Source of the DNA: Candidatus Hatepunaea meridiana
GTDB taxonomy: Bacteria > Electryoneota > AABM5-125-24 > Hatepunaeales > Hatepunaeaceae
Assembly (NCBI GenBank): GCA_030765125.1
Contig: JAVCDD010000271.1
Location: forward strand, 1-42,637
Length of the DNA stretch: 42,637 bases
Direction: 5' to 3'
The stretch's first letter is position 1. Each line of letters opens with the position of its first letter. Positions 36,252 through 42,637 of this stretch are shown in pieces. The notes under the pieces are model-generated. The model saw only the letters and a list, made by a program, of their open reading frames with translations. It was not told the origin of the DNA and ran no database searches. The translations under genes were made by a program, and so were the position numbers.

Positions 36252-36458
36252 ATGACAGAAAATATAAATAATTGGAAACTGCTTAGCGATACTCCAGTTG
36301 ACGCAATGGATCGTGAGGACAAACTGAATTTTTATTCGGTTGCAGAAGTGCTCGGACGCGCCGCTGCCGAGACACACGATCCAATAACAATCGGTGTTTT
36401 TGGTAAATGGGGTACCGGCAAAACGAAATCCACGCGCTATTATTCGATTGTTGAATAG
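36252..36458 (+). pseudogene. KAP-family P-loop NTPase, N-terminal fragment
   Basis: 68 residues. Reads as the start of a KAP NTPase: LSDTPVDAMDREDKLNF, then THDPITIGVFGKWGTGKT with Walker A at 51-58. It stops at 36458. The next expected helix (IIRLLNRIT) is present in a +1 frame in the overlapping 36394 frame, so a one-base change broke the gene, and most of the NTPase core (Walker B, sensor regions) is absent downstream, so a large deletion also occurred. Confidence 0.75.
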
Positions 36459-37611
36459 AATCACCGTGAAATCACGAATTGTCAGGTTGGAAGGAGAAAG
36501 TGATGACGATGATACCAAGTTTGATCCAAAGAAGATACTGTTTAATGAAGCGATGGATGAGGAAAATTATGAAGATTTAATTAAGGCGTTAGATGCAACC
36601 ATAACCTTAGCTAACGATGAAAGATATCAAATCGGAACTTTCCTGGCTGAAAAGCTGAGAGACTACAGGGAACCTCATATTGAATGGATCGATAGTTTAA
36701 AGCAGACCGATATTCGAATTGCGAAAAGTATATTTGACAAAGCTGTTGATGTTCTAAAGAAATATGAGCATCTATGCAGAATACTCAAAACTGATATCGG
36801 ACGCAAATGGTTGTCAAGCAAAGAATTCAGGGATGATATCAGTGAAGCCTCAAAAGAATTCAAGGAAGAGGAAGAAGATAAAAAAGAAACCAAACCAACC
36901 AGCTCCGTTCGCAGTGTTCAGGAGGTTATAGCACAGATAGATAAAAACATGGTCGAAATTGAAGGCGGGGCATTCCAAATGGGGAGCGAGGAATACGACG
37001 ATGAAAAACCAGTTCATTCGGTTATAATAAAACCGTTTAATATCTCGGCGATACCAGTTACACAAGCACAATATGAAGCGATAATGGGAACTAATCCGTC
37101 TCGTTTCAAGGGTCCTGATAACCCGGTTGAACGCGTTTCGTGGGATGATGCACAGGAATTCTGCGAAAGGTTAAACGCGCGCTTTACTGAGAAAGGTGGA
37201 GGCAACTATCGTTTACCTTCCGAGGCACAGTGGGAATATGCCTGCAGAGCGGGAAGCAAAACCCAATATTGTTTCGGAGACAATGACAACGAGCTGGAGA
37301 AATACGCCTGGTTTAACCGTAACTCTGACGATAAGACGCATCCGGTAGGTCAGTTGGAACCCAATAATTGGAAGCTGTACGATATGCATGGAAACGTCTG
37401 GGAGTGGTGCGAGGATGATTGGCATGGTAATTATAAAGGCGCTCCGGATGATGGTTCTCCATGGGTAGAAAAATCCCGTGGGGATACCCGCGTGTTGCGG
37501 GGCGGCTCGTGGAACAACCTTCCAAGGTACTGCCGCTCGGTTTACCGCCGCAGGCGCAGCCGGTACTACAGGACCGGCGGCATCGGTTTTCGTTTGGTGT
37601 TAGTTAGTTAG
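36394..37611 (+). CDS. SUMF1/formylglycine-enzyme-like (C-type lectin fold) protein, remainder of a KAP fusion
   Basis: 405 residues as an open frame; the real start is unclear (GTG at 36394 lies inside the KAP fragment; ATG at 36553 is possible). Residues 14-24 are KAP remnant, about 40-165 are charged and mostly helical, and 186-405 form a SUMF1-type domain: MVEIEGGAFQMGS, PVTQAQYEAIMG, NPVERVSWDDAQEFC, YRLPSEAQWEYACRAG, HGNVWEWCEDDW, RVLRGGSW, GFRLVLVS. Only one Cys stands in the region where formylglycine-generating enzymes need two, so it is likely a binding domain. SUMF1-like domains of this form are common targets of diversity-generating retroelements; see 37513-37581. Confidence 0.75.
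   Translation: MFLVNGVPAKRNPRAIIRLLNRITVKSRIVRLEGESDDDDTKFDPKKILFNEAMDEENYEDLIKALDATITLANDERYQIGTFLAEKLRDYREPHIEWIDSLKQTDIRIAKSIFDKAVDVLKKYEHLCRILKTDIGRKWLSSKEFRDDISEASKEFKEEEEDKKETKPTSSVRSVQEVIAQIDKNMVEIEGGAFQMGSEEYDDEKPVHSVIIKPFNISAIPVTQAQYEAIMGTNPSRFKGPDNPVERVSWDDAQEFCERLNARFTEKGGGNYRLPSEAQWEYACRAGSKTQYCFGDNDNELEKYAWFNRNSDDKTHPVGQLEPNNWKLYDMHGNVWEWCEDDWHGNYKGAPDDGSPWVEKSRGDTRVLRGGSWNNLPRYCRSVYRRRRSRYYRTGGIGFRLVLVS
37513..37581 (+). other. Candidate DGR variable region at the 3' end of the SUMF1 gene
   Basis: Between the invariant GGSW and GFR motifs, 13 codons sit where homologues often carry Asn: CTT, TAC, GTT, TAC, CGC, CGC, CGC, AGC, TAC, TAC, ACC, GGC, GGC. All end in C or T, as expected if AAC/AAT codons of a template repeat were copied with random bases at A positions. 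Codons with fixed roles (TGG, AGG, TGC, CGC) lie between them. No template repeat or reverse transcriptase is visible in the window, so this would be a remote or orphan target. Confidence 0.5.
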
Positions 37612-37743
37612 CTTCGCAGTCCTTGTTCTGATTTCTGACGTTCTGTATTCTGTTTTCTGTGGGAGTGCAGGGGGCTTGCCCTATAAGCGCTAACTTAAGG
37701 GATGTTAAACTCACCTCATTCCCAACTTGATTGGGAATCCAGC

Positions 37744-38006
37744 ATCCAACAATTTAACAATTAATGAACCCTTGCATTTCCCAAAACAGTTAACTATCTT
37801 AAACTTGATACTTAATCTGCACCTATAGTTAAATATAATCTAACATAAATTGAACCATGAAACAGATACTGTTTAACGTCCTGTTCTGTTCACCGGGTGG
37901 CATCCGTTACCCGATCACTCGTTCACCCGGTAACTCGCACACTCGTCTAAGTGCCCTGACACGAGAACAGGCTCTTGAACAGGAATATGAGCCGTGTAAG
38001 ATGTGT
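37744..38006. repeat. 263-bp direct repeat A, first copy
   Basis: It matches 40385-40647 over the same length with about 87% identity by eye and no net length change. It lies in the 430-base gap after the SUMF1 gene, which otherwise holds only a hairpin (attcccaa/ttgggaat at about 37718-37738). It contains a 50-codon reading frame. Confidence 0.85.
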
Positions 38007-38009
38007 TAG
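37857..38009 (+). CDS. Small open frame in repeat A (copy 1)
   Basis: 50 residues: starts MKQILFNVLFCSPGG and ends LTREQALEQEYEPCKMC. The end resembles the last half of the Ada-like Cys module (...A...GYxPCKxC), so it may be the relic of a secreted protein carrying that domain. The frame is shared with repeat copy 2 (40498-40683) but key Cys residues differ. No ribosome-binding site is obvious, so expression is doubtful. Confidence 0.3.
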   Translation: MKQILFNVLFCSPGGIRYPITRSPGNSHTRLSALTREQALEQEYEPCKMC

Positions 38010-38043
38010 CCGTGAAGGGAGTAAAAGAATATTCGAGGTTATA

Positions 38044-38724
38044 TTGGAAAATAAAGAAAACAAGAATGATGGTAAAAGAAATTTGTGGGATAGTATCTTA
38101 GCTATAGCTAGTATAGTGGCAATTATTGTCGCAACAATAGCAATATTCCAAACAAATAATATACTTAAATTAACCAATGAGGGTCTTTCCGAAATGAAAA
38201 CATCCAACAAAATATCCTTATTAACATTTATTAATACTTCAGATTCTCTAAGAGTTATAGTAAATACATCAACAAATAAACCTGGAATATTATCTGAAAT
38301 AAGGTTTGCTTATGATATTAATGTTTCTGGAGATACACCAGCATTTAATTGTCTAACAAAGAGCGGTATGATCGGTACACCATCTGATTCAATTAACAAT
38401 ATTATTAATAACGCTACCCTTAAAAATGTCATTCTACCGGGTGAACCACATATTTGTAAAGCTAATAGAATGTTCTCCATAAGAGGCAATATTACTAATA
38501 AATCAATCGACGAGAGTACTATTATAATAACAGACGATAATAATGAAGTCATCGAAACCAATAAACCTATATATTTTGGTATACTATGTGAATACTATGA
38601 TATTATTGGAAATAAATATGAATTTTGGTCAGTATATGAAATTTTGTTTTATAATAATCTTAATGTTCATACAAGAATACTCAGTTCATATTATAAAACA
38701 CACCCGTTTATGAACATAGAATAG
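38044..38724 (+). CDS. Unknown protein with one membrane segment
   Basis: 226 residues from a TTG at 38044 with GAGG five bases upstream; longer in-frame starts (37975 TTG, 37987 ATG) lie in repeat A and seem less likely. After a charged N-terminus (ENKENKNDGKRN) there is one membrane segment (ILAIASIVAIIVATIAIF), then about 180 residues of mostly strand character with no known motif. The DNA is markedly AT-rich compared with the genes before 36 kb, which suggests transfer. Confidence 0.65.
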   Translation: MENKENKNDGKRNLWDSILAIASIVAIIVATIAIFQTNNILKLTNEGLSEMKTSNKISLLTFINTSDSLRVIVNTSTNKPGILSEIRFAYDINVSGDTPAFNCLTKSGMIGTPSDSINNIINNATLKNVILPGEPHICKANRMFSIRGNITNKSIDESTIIITDDNNEVIETNKPIYFGILCEYYDIIGNKYEFWSVYEILFYNNLNVHTRILSSYYKTHPFMNIE

Positions 38725-38753
38725 TTCTAATATTACAGACATACATATTTAAC

Positions 38754-38809
38754 AACCCGCCCTCTCAACAGGCTGAGTTAAATTAAAAGACCTTGCACTT
38801 GACGGGATA
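38754..38809. repeat. Direct repeat B, first copy
   Basis: 56 bases matching 39335-39389: both begin aacccgcc and share ggctgagtta and gacgggata. The pair brackets the 38837 gene. Confidence 0.75.
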
Positions 38810-38836
38810 GATTTATTAAATCAAGGGAAAAGAATA

Positions 38837-39328
38837 ATGGAAGAAAAGCATCTCGTAAACAATGGTAAGAGAAGATTTTGGTGTCTGGATCCTACAAATA
38901 TACAGACAATAGTAATGATAATATTGTTTCTCATAGGAATATGTGTAGCGAAAAAGGAATACCGGTATCAAAAAATGTATGAGTATAAAAAACTATCTTA
39001 TGAAAATATAATAGGTCTACTTTATGATATAAATATTGAAACAAGACACGAAATAATTAAACTCGAAAAAAATGAAGAAAGCGTTATACTTAATGTGTAT
39101 AAATCATTGAGAGAACTTTTAAAAGCCACAAAGGTAGGAAAGAATTATTTGTGTAATGAGGCAGTTGACGAATTAAAAAATTACACAGATATATTTAGAA
39201 AAAACAAAGATAAATTAGGAGATGGAGTATTGGATTGGAAACAATTTTATGTATTGTTAAATACAGATAGTAACGATCTAATGGATAAAATACATAGAAT
39301 ACAAAAATCAGATTTAGGTATTAAATAA
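38837..39328 (+). CDS. Unknown protein with one membrane segment
   Basis: 163 residues. An N-terminal cytoplasmic stub, one membrane segment (IQTIVMIILFLIGICVA), then a helical, Lys/Glu-rich region of about 120 residues. No known motif. A good AAGGGAAAAGAATA stretch precedes the ATG. AT-rich, like the preceding gene, and bracketed by repeat B copies. No paralogy to the 38044 product is evident beyond the one-segment layout. Confidence 0.68.
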   Translation: MEEKHLVNNGKRRFWCLDPTNIQTIVMIILFLIGICVAKKEYRYQKMYEYKKLSYENIIGLLYDINIETRHEIIKLEKNEESVILNVYKSLRELLKATKVGKNYLCNEAVDELKNYTDIFRKNKDKLGDGVLDWKQFYVLLNTDSNDLMDKIHRIQKSDLGIK

Positions 39329-39334
39329 AAAACC

Positions 39335-39389
39335 AACCCGCCCCCCAACGGGCTGAGTTAGATTAAGCGACCTTGACCTTGACGGGATA
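39335..39389. repeat. Direct repeat B, second copy
   Basis: 55 bases matching 38754-38809. It contains a cccg/cggg hairpin and ggctgagttaga. It lies upstream of the FRG gene. Confidence 0.75.
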
Positions 39390-39440
39390 CATAGCATGTA
39401 GTGGATGTAAATCGTAATTAAAAATATTAAGGTGTAAATA

Positions 39441-40259
39441 ATGAAAACAGATTCCTTTAAGAGGACAGAGGAAAACATAATGATTAACACAAGATCCATT
39501 ATATCGGTCGTGGGCTTCTTGGAATATGTGCAATATATATGTAAATATTGGAAAACAGGCGATTTATGGTTTAGAGGTGAATCCGACCTTAGTAATAAAC
39601 TCTATCCAGGAATCATGAGGGGACGTAACTGGGATATTTATCGGGAAGAATTGAATTATGATGAGTTCGTGCAAAAAGCACCAACATTCACAGTTAATAG
39701 AAACACAACTTATTGGGATTGGGAGTGGTATCATCTAATGCAACATTATGGTGCACCAACACGTTTGCTGGATTGGACAATGGGATCGTTAATCGCTCTA
39801 TATTTTGCAGTTAGAGATGTAAGGAGAGGAAATATCCCGGTTGTATGGATTATTGATCCTTATTGGCTTAATAAAGTTAATGGTGTGAAGGAAGCGATTC
39901 TAAATGATTATAATATTGATGGTTCTTTAATTTATACTTCAGATTACACTGACAAAATAATGGGATTATATCTCAAATTTGATGCGATACCAGAATATCC
40001 TGCTGCTACCAATTCAGCCTACATTGATATGAGAGTTCATGCCCAAAGGGGATGCTTCACTATTCATGGTAAGAAAAAAGATGGATTTTATGAGTTGGCA
40101 GCAAATGAAAAACACCCAAGAATAATTAAATTGAAATTAAGACCTCATGATCATCGTAGTGCAATTAAAGAAGATTTAGCAAGAAACGGAATTAGTGAAT
40201 CAACTCTGTTCCCTGGTCTAGAAGGATTATCAAGTGAACTTAGATGGAAATATGGTTAA
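39441..40259 (+). CDS. FRG-domain protein
   Basis: 272 residues. The FRG signature is clear: LWFRGESD (FRG at 44-46), HYGAPTRLLDWT (TRLLDW at 107-112) and ALYFAVRD. Function of the domain is unsettled; FRG genes are often found in defence or accessory islands and some behave as toxic or nucleic-acid-acting proteins. AAGGTG lies six bases before the ATG; a second ATG at 39480 has GAGGA upstream. No partner gene is fused or overlapping. Confidence 0.85.
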   Translation: MKTDSFKRTEENIMINTRSIISVVGFLEYVQYICKYWKTGDLWFRGESDLSNKLYPGIMRGRNWDIYREELNYDEFVQKAPTFTVNRNTTYWDWEWYHLMQHYGAPTRLLDWTMGSLIALYFAVRDVRRGNIPVVWIIDPYWLNKVNGVKEAILNDYNIDGSLIYTSDYTDKIMGLYLKFDAIPEYPAATNSAYIDMRVHAQRGCFTIHGKKKDGFYELAANEKHPRIIKLKLRPHDHRSAIKEDLARNGISESTLFPGLEGLSSELRWKYG

Positions 40260-40384
40260 TTAAGCTTCGTAGCCTTGGAGCGCCCGCATCCCGGGATATC
40301 CCTAATTGAAACCTTGGAGGGCGGACTTCAGTCCACCGGGTGCCCCGGTCAGCTCGATGACTGGATTTGTTCCCTTAGTTCACA

Positions 40385-40647
40385 ATCCAACAATATAACA
40401 ATTAATGAACCCTTGCATTTCCCAAAACAGTTAACTATCTTAAACTTGATACTTAGTCTACACCTATCGCACAAAACAGTCTAACATAAATCGAACCATG
40501 AAACAGATACTGTTTATCGTTCCGATCTGTTCACCGGGTGGCATCGGTTACCCGATCACTCGTTCACCCGTTAACTCGCTCACTCGTCCACGCACCCTAC
40601 CACGCAACCAGGCTGTCCAGCAGGAGTATAAGCCGAGTAAGGTGTGT
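40385..40647. repeat. 263-bp direct repeat A, second copy
   Basis: It matches 37744-38006 in length and order, about 87% identity by eye, in the same orientation. The two copies bracket the 38044, 38837 and FRG genes. Differences are concentrated in the coding-like half. Confidence 0.85.
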
Positions 40648-40683
40648 AAGTTGTGTGATTTTTTAAGTTCGCTTTTGTTGTAA
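40498..40683 (+). CDS. Small open frame in repeat A (copy 2)
   Basis: 61 residues from the ATG corresponding to 37857: MKQILFIVPICSPGG ... QQEYKPSKVCKLC. The shared frame in two diverged copies argues that it was once coding, but the PCxxC pair is now PSxxC. Probably a relic. Confidence 0.3.
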   Translation: MKQILFIVPICSPGGIGYPITRSPVNSLTRPRTLPRNQAVQQEYKPSKVCKLCDFLSSLLL

Positions 40684-40830
40684 TTAATGCTTAATTTACT
40701 TTCATATGCTTGTGCTATTACCATCCTTATTTAACTTATATTAAGGATAGATGGCTATTCATTGCACAGGAACTTTATGATGAATGATGCGTTATCATTT
40801 AGTTGAACTAAAGGTTTTAGAGGATAGAAA

Positions 40831-41616
40831 ATGCCGTTTCCGGAAACAGAAAGAGTTGTTTTTAAGAAGAACCCACTTGAGCAGGTTATCTGTGAACTCA
40901 GGTACAATCCGATATTGAGAATTGATACAGATGTTCCAGTTGATTTTCAGGACGAGGTTAGAAGTGATTTTCCTGGTTACGAAGAAAATATTGAGTTACA
41001 GGTCAACCCTTCACAAATCGGGCAACCTATCCAGCCGCCAGAATTTCTGAATCAATTGATTCATCCAAATCAACAGAAGATTCATAAATTCACATCAAGT
41101 GATGGTTATTGGGTGGCTGGTTTGACTCATTCTTCGATATCATTATCGACCAATAAATACCAAAATTGGCAAGATTTTAAAAAACGACTTACCATACCTT
41201 TCAAGGCTCTAATAAAACATTACACACCAAATGATTTTACAAGAATAGGCTTAAGATATATTGATGTGATTAAAAGGTCAGAACTAAAACTCGACAATGT
41301 TGACTGGGCAGAGTTAATTGAACCCCATATCCTTGGAATTACGGGAGCACCTAAAATTACAGATTCACTCCTAAAATCCGAGAACCGACATGAAATATTA
41401 CTGAAAGATAAAATTAGTGTGGTTCGTCTTATCACCAAATTAGTTACGAAACCTGACAGATTAGAAACCTGTTTCCTAATGGATAGTGATTTCTTTTGCT
41501 TTGAGATTAATATTGATGAAGCGTTAGGTAAACTAGATTATTTTAACAAACGTGCACATAATCTTATGCAGTGGTGTTTTTCAGACCACTTAAAAAAAGC
41601 TTTGGAGCCTATATAA
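40831..41616 (+). CDS. TIGR04255-family protein
   Basis: 261 residues. PLEQVICELRYNP at the N-terminus and FTRIGLRYIDVI in the middle are typical of the TIGR04255 family, a sporadically distributed group of unknown function. No membrane segment or catalytic motif. Start ATG preceded by AGAGGATAGAAA. It is followed by the 41619 gene after only two bases, so the pair forms an operon and probably acts together. Confidence 0.8.
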   Translation: MPFPETERVVFKKNPLEQVICELRYNPILRIDTDVPVDFQDEVRSDFPGYEENIELQVNPSQIGQPIQPPEFLNQLIHPNQQKIHKFTSSDGYWVAGLTHSSISLSTNKYQNWQDFKKRLTIPFKALIKHYTPNDFTRIGLRYIDVIKRSELKLDNVDWAELIEPHILGITGAPKITDSLLKSENRHEILLKDKISVVRLITKLVTKPDRLETCFLMDSDFFCFEINIDEALGKLDYFNKRAHNLMQWCFSDHLKKALEPI

Positions 41617-41618
41617 TT

Positions 41619-42251
41619 ATGATAGAAAATATTGAAGGATTTTCAACCGGTTCTACCATTGCAATATATTCTGAATCTTCAAACCTTTTTAATTTTGAAG
41701 AGCCACCTCAAACAGATCAATATCAATTCGATACCAAATGTATCTTTACGGAAAGTGTGAACTCTATATCTACTAGATTACACTTAAGCGAATCTGGTAT
41801 TGAACAAACGCAGGGGAGTACTAATATACAATCAAGGTTGTATGGATATTCGGATATTGATAATAGCTCATTACAAAAAGCATTGAAAATGGCTGAAAGT
41901 ATTGAACAACCAGAAATATCAAACGAGGTAAAAAGAGTATTATCAAGTATTCAGAGCATAATATCATATTTTCAGATACAAGGGTTTGGTTTAAACCAGT
42001 TCCCACACTTGCACGAAAGTCAAGAGGAAGATGGTTCTTATCAATTTGAATGGATGTTTGAAGATTTCAGAATCGGCTTTAGTTTTGAACCAATAGTAAA
42101 TGATTCAGGTTGGTTTTTTGTGTCGAATAACAAACTTAACCAGATAAGTGCCTCAGGTTATATTGGTGATACAGATGTAAATAATTTAATAATCTGGATT
42201 TTTAGTTTTATACTATCATATTTTAAGAATGTGAGTAAAACGCTTCCTTGA
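41619..42251 (+). CDS. Partner protein of TIGR04255 gene, unknown function
   Basis: 210 residues. I see no known domain. The N-terminal half is polar; the second half has YQFEWMFEDFRIGFSFEP and SGWFFVSNNKLNQISASGYIG, which look like a compact alpha/beta domain. The start at 41619 (MIENIEGF) directly follows the previous stop with GGAG 11 bases upstream; the 41571 frame start is inside the upstream gene. It is probably a dedicated partner of the 40831 product. Confidence 0.7.
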   Translation: MIENIEGFSTGSTIAIYSESSNLFNFEEPPQTDQYQFDTKCIFTESVNSISTRLHLSESGIEQTQGSTNIQSRLYGYSDIDNSSLQKALKMAESIEQPEISNEVKRVLSSIQSIISYFQIQGFGLNQFPHLHESQEEDGSYQFEWMFEDFRIGFSFEPIVNDSGWFFVSNNKLNQISASGYIGDTDVNNLIIWIFSFILSYFKNVSKTLP

Positions 42252-42283
42252 TAATTCACTAAGGAGTTACTCCAATAGAAATT

Positions 42284-42514
42284 GTGTTAACCAAAATTCG
42301 TAGTTATTTCAAAAAGTTTTATAGTTATTTTTTTTATACTCCTACAGAGAAATACCCGAAAGAATTATTACGAGGAATTTCCAATCCCGCGATTCTAAAC
42401 TTAGATCCACCAAGAACCCCGATGCTGAGTCAAGAGTTATTTACTTTTCAGGAACATACAGTTAGAACAGATGGGTGGATTAGAGAGTCTATCAATTGGG
42501 AAGATAATGCTTGA
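42284..42514 (+). CDS. Small third protein of the TIGR04255 cluster
   Basis: 76 residues, GTG start at 42284. AAGGAG lies 16 bases upstream, which is too far; it is correctly spaced for ATA at about 42275, which would add three residues. C-terminus FTFQEHTVRTDGWIRESINWED. No known domain. Its position 33 bases after the partner gene suggests one transcription unit. Confidence 0.6.
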   Translation: MLTKIRSYFKKFYSYFFYTPTEKYPKELLRGISNPAILNLDPPRTPMLSQELFTFQEHTVRTDGWIRESINWEDNA

Positions 42515-42586
42515 TGAACGACAATTATTCTTCCCAGTCAGCGACAATTATAATTCCCGTTTTCTTGTGCTGCCTGTGGCGTTATT

Positions 42587-42637
42587 TCGCTGGGCTAATG
42601 GAATGAAGCCGTAGGCGGAATGGAATTAGCCCAGCGA
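42587..42637. repeat. tcgctgggctaat palindromic repeat at window end
   Basis: Perfect 13-bp arms at 42587-42599 and 42625-42637, with an interior that is also roughly symmetrical (ggaatgaagccg / ggcggaatgga). It may continue beyond the window. Confidence 0.75.

Larger units (their letters stand above)
40260..40830. other. Intergenic region with repeat A copy 2
   Basis: Contains short palindromes (gcccgcatcccgggatatcc; ggcggacttcagtccacc) near 40284-40340, then repeat A copy 2 (40385-40647). The AT-rich end (40684-40830) should hold the promoter of the TIGR04255 cluster. A ttaagcttcgtagcc string at 40260-40275 resembles ttagcttcgcagtcc just after the SUMF1 gene. Confidence 0.5.

Noticed and set aside
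36394..37611. Active formylglycine-generating enzyme
   Set aside because: Only one of the two active-site Cys positions is present, and no sulfatase gene is nearby.
38754..38809. Integron attC site
   Set aside because: Copy 1 has a ttaacaa...gttaaa look, but copy 2 lacks the matching 5' core and no integrase is in the window; kept only as a question in the cassette finding.
37612..42637. DGR reverse transcriptase or template repeat
   Set aside because: No frame has the reverse transcriptase motifs, and I see no adenine-rich near-copy of the variable region on either strand.

Overview
The window looks like a chromosomal contig from an uncultivated bacterium of the FCB (Fibrobacteres-Chlorobi-Bacteroidetes) superphylum. 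The reasons are a PorX-type response regulator, two PorV/PorQ-like outer-membrane proteins, at least four secreted proteins ending in a type IX secretion (T9SS) sorting domain with the PNPF motif, LVIVD-repeat proteins, and many lipoproteins. I cannot assign a phylum. Base composition is moderate in most of the window and clearly AT-richer from about 37.9 kb to the end.

Region by region. 1-0.5 kb: a 48-bp tandem repeat and repeat debris. 0.5-5.2 kb (minus strand): a tight operon of two small membrane-anchored Cys-rich proteins and PorX, then a LeuD-type dehydratase small subunit and a transglutaminase-like membrane protein. 5.6-7.8 kb: a CDF metal transporter converging on a PPi-type phosphofructokinase. 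8.2-17.2 kb (minus strand): a T9SS-exported subtilase, a pseudopilin, a 5'-nucleotidase-like secreted protein, tRNA-Arg(ACG), and two large LVIVD beta-propeller proteins. 17.6-36.0 kb (plus strand): lipoproteins, a BNR-type T9SS cargo, two PorV/PorQ-like proteins, an isocitrate/isopropylmalate dehydrogenase homologue, two related small lipoproteins, a YibQ-type deacetylase, a PdxJ homologue missing key active-site motifs, three tandem lipoproteins with a collagen-like Gly-X-Y stub, a UbiA/MenA prenyltransferase, a HAD phosphatase and PriA.

36.1-42.6 kb is an accessory region. It holds a decayed KAP NTPase/SUMF1-domain gene whose 3' end looks like the variable region of a diversity-generating retroelement (DGR), two AT-rich single-membrane-segment unknowns, an FRG-domain protein, and a three-gene TIGR04255 cluster. 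Two kinds of direct repeat lie between these genes in a cassette-like layout.

Intergenic spaces are full of short palindromic repeats from at least ten families. Three elements are inverted pairs of hairpins, one is nested inside another, one supplies the stop codon of the pseudopilin gene, and one is inserted in frame inside a coding sequence. The observations most worth following are the putative orphan DGR variable region (37.5 kb), the degenerate PdxJ homologue (27 kb), the PorX operon with two Cys-rich partners, the TIGR04255 cluster, and the paired-hairpin elements.
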